Positions 60,604 to 64,000 of a DNA stretch of 64,000 nt are shown piece after piece (the first letter of the stretch is position 1; the number at the start of each line of letters is the position of its first letter). A model generated the notes under the pieces. That model saw nothing but the letters and a program-made list of their open reading frames with translations. It searched no databases and had not been told where the DNA came from. Origin of the DNA: Mediterraneibacter glycyrrhizinilyticus (GTDB taxonomy: Bacteria; Bacillota; Clostridia; Lachnospirales; Lachnospiraceae); contig NZ_JADMSO010000010.1 in assembly GCF_015560805.1 (NCBI RefSeq), positions 1-64,000 on the forward strand. Direction: 5' to 3'. A program made the translations under genes and the position numbers.

Positions 60604-63099
60604 CTATTCCGGCTGTTTGGACGCAACCTCTACTTTTTCCAGTTTCCAGATATCCCTTACATATTCCTCGATCGTTCTGTCTGATGAGAACTTTCCGCAG
60701 CTTGCCGTGTTGAGCAGCGCCATTCTCGCCCATCTGTCTTTATCTCTGTATGCTTCCTCCACACGTCTCTGCGCATCTGCATAAGAACGGAAATCTTTCA
60801 GGATGAAATACATATCCGGGCGGTCTGTACACTGTGTATTCAAAAGAGAATTATACAGATTTTTGTACATATTGTGGTCGCCATTCGCATAAGTGCCATC
60901 CATCAACTGATCGATCACCCGTTTCAGTTCCCAGTCATTGAAATAAATATCCGTCGGATTATAGCCGCCGTTATTCTCATAATTGATGACTTCTTCCGAG
61001 CTCATTCCGAAGATAAATGCGTTCTCCGCTCCGACTTCTTCCACGATCTCCACATTTGCTCCGTCCATTGTTCCGAGCGTCGGCGCTCCGTTCAGCATAA
61101 ATTTCATGTTTCCGGTACCGGATGCCTCTTTCGACGCCGTAGAAATCTGTTCGCTGACATCTGCCGCCGCAAAGATCAGTTCCGCATTCGATACACGGTA
61201 GTCTTCGATAAATACGACTTTCAGTTTTCCGTTGATACTTCTGTCATTGTTGACTACGTCTGCAACGGAATTGATCAGCTTGATCGTCTCTTTTGCACGC
61301 AGATACCCTGCCGCAGCCTTTGCGCCGAAGATAAATGTTCTCGGATAGAAAGACAATTCCGGATGCTCTTTGATCTGATTATACAGATACATCACATGCA
61401 GGATATTTAAAAACTGACGTTTATACTCATGCAGACGTTTTACCTGCACGTCAAAGATCGAACGTGGATCCACATCGATTCCGTTATGTTCTTTGATGTA
61501 TTTTGCAAGCCGTACTTTATTCTGATATTTGATCTGCATAAATTCATCTCTTGATTTCGGATCGTCCGCCAGCGGTTTCAACTTGGACAGCTGCGACAGA
61601 TCCGTGATCCATCCGTTGCCGATCTTCTCCGTCACCCAGTTTGCAAGAAGCGGATTTCCGTGTGCAAGGAATCGTCTCTGTGTGATACCATTTGTTTTAT
61701 TGTTGAATTTCTCCGGCATCATCTCATAAAAATCTTTTAACTGTTCATGCTTTAAGATCTCTGTGTGGAGCGCTGCAACGCCGTTTACGGAAAATCCGGC
61801 GATGATCGCCATATTGGCCATACGCACCTGACCGTCCCAGAGGATCGCCATCTTACGCACTTTTTCCTCATTGCCCGGATATTTCGCACGCACCTCATTT
61901 ACAAAGCGGCGGTCGATCTCCTGTACGATCTGATAAATACGCGGAAGCAGTCTGGAGAACAGATCGATCGGCCATTTTTCCAATGCCTCGGCCATGATCG
62001 TGTGGTTGGTATATGCGCACGTCTTCGTCGTTACATCCCATGCTTCTTCCCATGTCAGTCCCTCTTCGTCGATCAAAAGATGCATCAGTTCCGGAACCGC
62101 AACCGTCGGATGCGTATCGTTCATCTGGATCACAACTTTTTCATGCAGCTTGCGGATGTCTCCGTGCTCTTTTTTATAACGCTCGATCAATGCCTGCAAA
62201 CTTGCGGAAATGAAGAAGTACTGCTGTTTCAGTCGCAGTTCTTTTCCCGCATAATGATTGTCGTTCGGATACAGTACCTCGACGATCGTCTTCGCAAGAT
62301 TCTCCTGCTCAACCGCTTTGTGATAATCTCCTCTGTCAAAAGAATCCAGCTGGAAGTCTGTGATCGCTTTCGCATCCCAGATACGCAGTGTGTTCACGAC
62401 ATGATTTCCATATCCTACGATCGGCATATCATAAGGGATCGCAAGTACAGACTCAAAATCTTCCTGGATAAATTTGTCTCTTCCGGTCTCCGGATCTCTT
62501 TCAAACCGTACTTTTCCGCCGAAACGCACTTCTTTTGTATACTCGTCTCTGCGCAGTTCAAACGGATTGCCATCTTTAAGCCAGTTATCCGGTGTTTCCA
62601 CCTGATAACCGTCTTTGATCTTCTGCTTGAACATGCCGTAGCGATACCGGATTCCGCATCCATACGCCGGATAGTTCAGTGTTGCCAGCGAATCCAGAAA
62701 GCATGCCGCCAGTCTTCCGAGACCGCCGTTTCCAAGAGCCGCATCCGGCTCCTGGTCTTCGATCACATTCAGATCCAGTCCCAATTCTTCCAGGGCTTCT
62801 TTTACACCGTCATAAACTGTCAGATTGATCAGGTTATTTCCAAGCGCACGCCCCATCAGAAACTCCATGGACATATAATAAACGGTCTTCGCATCACTTT
62901 TCTTGTAAGCTTCCTGTGTTGCCAGCCAGTCGTCGATGATCGCCTCTTTTACCGCGTAAGAAACGGCCTGAAACAACTGCTGCTGTGTCGCCTCGTCAAT
63001 CGTCCGGCGGTACAAAGTCTTCACATTTTCTTTGACCATCTCTTTGAATGTTTCTTTATCAAATTCTTTTCTAAGCTGAATATCGCTCTTTTCTGCCAT
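60604..63099 (-). CDS. glgP: Glycogen/starch/maltodextrin phosphorylase
   Basis: An 831-residue GT35 enzyme releasing glucose-1-phosphate from alpha-1,4-glucans. DAALGNGGLGRLAACFLDSLATL, YGCGIRYRYGMF, MNDTHPTVAVPELM, QVKRLHEYKRQFLN and the pyridoxal-phosphate lysine motif SKEASGTGNMKFMLNG are all present. Start 63099 with GAGGAG upstream. No other glycogen genes adjoin; it follows ileS by four bases, an unusual partnership. Confidence 0.96.
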   Translation of the reverse strand: MAEKSDIQLRKEFDKETFKEMVKENVKTLYRRTIDEATQQQLFQAVSYAVKEAIIDDWLATQEAYKKSDAKTVYYMSMEFLMGRALGNNLINLTVYDGVKEALEELGLDLNVIEDQEPDAALGNGGLGRLAACFLDSLATLNYPAYGCGIRYRYGMFKQKIKDGYQVETPDNWLKDGNPFELRRDEYTKEVRFGGKVRFERDPETGRDKFIQEDFESVLAIPYDMPIVGYGNHVVNTLRIWDAKAITDFQLDSFDRGDYHKAVEQENLAKTIVEVLYPNDNHYAGKELRLKQQYFFISASLQALIERYKKEHGDIRKLHEKVVIQMNDTHPTVAVPELMHLLIDEEGLTWEEAWDVTTKTCAYTNHTIMAEALEKWPIDLFSRLLPRIYQIVQEIDRRFVNEVRAKYPGNEEKVRKMAILWDGQVRMANMAIIAGFSVNGVAALHTEILKHEQLKDFYEMMPEKFNNKTNGITQRRFLAHGNPLLANWVTEKIGNGWITDLSQLSKLKPLADDPKSRDEFMQIKYQNKVRLAKYIKEHNGIDVDPRSIFDVQVKRLHEYKRQFLNILHVMYLYNQIKEHPELSFYPRTFIFGAKAAAGYLRAKETIKLINSVADVVNNDRSINGKLKVVFIEDYRVSNAELIFAAADVSEQISTASKEASGTGNMKFMLNGAPTLGTMDGANVEIVEEVGAENAFIFGMSSEEVINYENNGGYNPTDIYFNDWELKRVIDQLMDGTYANGDHNMYKNLYNSLLNTQCTDRPDMYFILKDFRSYADAQRRVEEAYRDKDRWARMALLNTASCGKFSSDRTIEEYVRDIWKLEKVEVASKQPE

Positions 63100-63103
63100 A
63101 CTG

Positions 63104-64000
63104 CTATCTCTCCTCTTTTTGAACGCCAAGATTTACGGCTTCGCCATTGATCTTCCACTCTTTTACATATCCCGCCGGCTGCGCTTTTGTCACTGCAACT
63201 GCCAGAACTTCGTTTCCGATCTCTTCTCCGTGCTTTTCAAAAACAGACTCTGCTTTTTCACTGCCCTCATAAGTTACCGTGATCTTATCCATCACTTCAA
63301 ATCCTGCTTCTTTACGCATTGTCTGGATCTTGCTGACGATCTCACGCACAAATCCCTCTTCCAGAAGTTCTTCTGTCAGATTGGTATCCAGTACTACGGT
63401 GATTCCGTTGTCATTTTCAGAAACGTAACCCGGGATCTGCGCAGTATCGATCAGAAGATCTTCTTTAAATAATGTGATCTCCTGTCCGTTTACATCCAGT
63501 TTCAGGGAACCGGTCTCATTGATCTCATCCATTGCCGCATTTCCGTCCAGCTGTTCCAGTCCCTGACGGATTCCGCCCAGCATTTTTCCGTATTTCGGTC
63601 CGACCGTCTTAAGCTGTGGTTTGAAGCTGTAAGAAGTAAAGTCGCGCACATCTTCTGTAAATTTCACATTCTTCACATTCAGCTCATCCGCAACGATCTC
63701 CTGATAGAACTCCGGCAGCTCGAATCCTGCTTTTACAAACATCTGACCGATCGGCTGACGGTTCTTGATATTTGATGTATTACGGCATGCACGTCCCATC
63801 ACAACCAGTTTCAATACATGATCCATGTTCGCTTCCAGTTCCGCATCGATGAACTCTTCCTTGACTGTCGGGAAGTCACACAGATGGATACTTTCCGGTG
63901 CGGATGCGTCAATGCTTCCGACCAGATTCTGATAGATCTGCTCTGTCATGAACGGGATCATCGGAGCTGCCACTTTCGATACGGTCACAAGCGCTGTGTA
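63104..64000 (-). CDS. ileS: Isoleucine--tRNA ligase, C-terminal part (cut by window edge)
   Basis: The last 298 codons of ileS; the catalytic HIGH/KMSKS parts lie beyond 64000. Visible: the anticodon-binding helical domain start VSKVAAPMIPFMTEQIYQNLV, VVMGRACRNTSNIKNRQPIGQ, and the C-terminal domain FKPQLKTVGPKYGKMLGGIRQ, IVSKIQTMRKEAGFEVMDKITV characteristic of the eukaryote-like (type 2) IleRS without a C-terminal zinc finger. The frame is open to the window end. Confidence 0.92.
   Translation of the reverse strand, partial: YTALVTVSKVAAPMIPFMTEQIYQNLVGSIDASAPESIHLCDFPTVKEEFIDAELEANMDHVLKLVVMGRACRNTSNIKNRQPIGQMFVKAGFELPEFYQEIVADELNVKNVKFTEDVRDFTSYSFKPQLKTVGPKYGKMLGGIRQGLEQLDGNAAMDEINETGSLKLDVNGQEITLFKEDLLIDTAQIPGYVSENDNGITVVLDTNLTEELLEEGFVREIVSKIQTMRKEAGFEVMDKITVTYEGSEKAESVFEKHGEEIGNEVLAVAVTKAQPAGYVKEWKINGEAVNLGVQKEER

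Noticed and set aside
61765-63150. 461-codon open frame opposite glgP
   Set aside because: Antisense shadow of a strongly conserved phosphorylase gene; its translation is Ile/Arg/Phe-rich and matches nothing recognisable.
1-64000. CRISPR array, prophage, insertion sequence, tRNA or rRNA genes
   Set aside because: No regularly spaced direct repeats, transposase, integrase, phage structural gene or tRNA/rRNA sequence was recognised in any gap.

Overview
This window looks like the chromosome of a low-to-mid-GC, Gram-positive, spore-forming anaerobe, most likely a gut Lachnospiraceae of the Mediterraneibacter/Ruminococcus torques-gnavus/Dorea type (inference). Supporting signs are sporulation genes (spoIID, a spoIIQ-like gene, bofA, an isolated Spo0A DNA-binding domain), a reverse rubrerythrin beside perR, mecA, a Gram-positive Tad pilus locus with DUF5702 and DUF6382 genes, ABC importers without their own ATPase, strong AGGAGG ribosome sites and perfect Spo0A boxes. 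No rRNA, tRNA, CRISPR array, transposase or phage gene was seen. Nearly all housekeeping genes lie on the minus strand, including ileS at the right edge, so the fork probably runs right to left throughout.

Layout: 1-4.9 kb holds a stand-alone Spo0A_C-domain gene, an alpha/beta hydrolase, citrate synthase, rsmA and tatD. 5-12.8 kb holds an ECF sigma factor with a beta-propeller membrane partner, a sigma-A-like protein without region 4, an aconitase-family hydratase, an FHA membrane protein and a coiled-coil membrane protein. 13-21.9 kb is a divergent unit: a two-component system facing an operon with a propeller/solute-binding fusion lipoprotein, two sugar-type permeases, an HlyD-type adaptor and a MacB-core membrane protein, with no ATPase. 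22-27.8 kb holds a TSCPD protein, a secreted protein, an anti-sigma-like protein and an ECF sigma gene separated by murG, a HIT protein, an orphan soluble histidine kinase with a perfect Spo0A box upstream, and a rhomboid protease. 27.8-36.3 kb is a ten-gene Tad pilus operon.

36.5-42.5 kb holds bofA and an operon of a GH18 cell-wall enzyme, an amidase, a TsaC/Sua5 protein fused to a degenerate phosphatase domain, upp and dCMP deaminase. 42.7-47.7 kb holds a small unknown gene behind a long structured leader, mecA, a DUF1858 gene, an AT-rich gap with three perfect DnaA boxes and a Spo0A box, a C40 cell-wall peptidase, perR and reverse rubrerythrin. 47.8-57.1 kb is a carbohydrate locus (DeoR regulator, binding protein, cytoplasmic GH29 fucosidase, two permeases, FGGY kinase, UlaG-like lactonase, unknown repeat-domain protein). 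57.2-64 kb holds a GIY-YIG protein, the spoIID/spoIIQ pair, a membrane protein, glycogen phosphorylase and the 3' part of ileS.

The most interesting unexplained items are: (1) a dispersed palindromic intergenic repeat family sharing a GTCGGTGTACAAGGGG-like core in five gaps; (2) the hybrid importer/HlyD/MacB operon under a divergent two-component system; (3) the TsaC fusion whose phosphatase domain has lost both catalytic residues; (4) the DnaA-box/Spo0A-box cluster far from any dnaA gene; (5) the structured leader before the 95-residue unknown gene; (6) the fucosidase-kinase-lactonase locus, which suggests an uncharacterised fucoside pathway. All calls are from reading the sequence alone; no database search was run.
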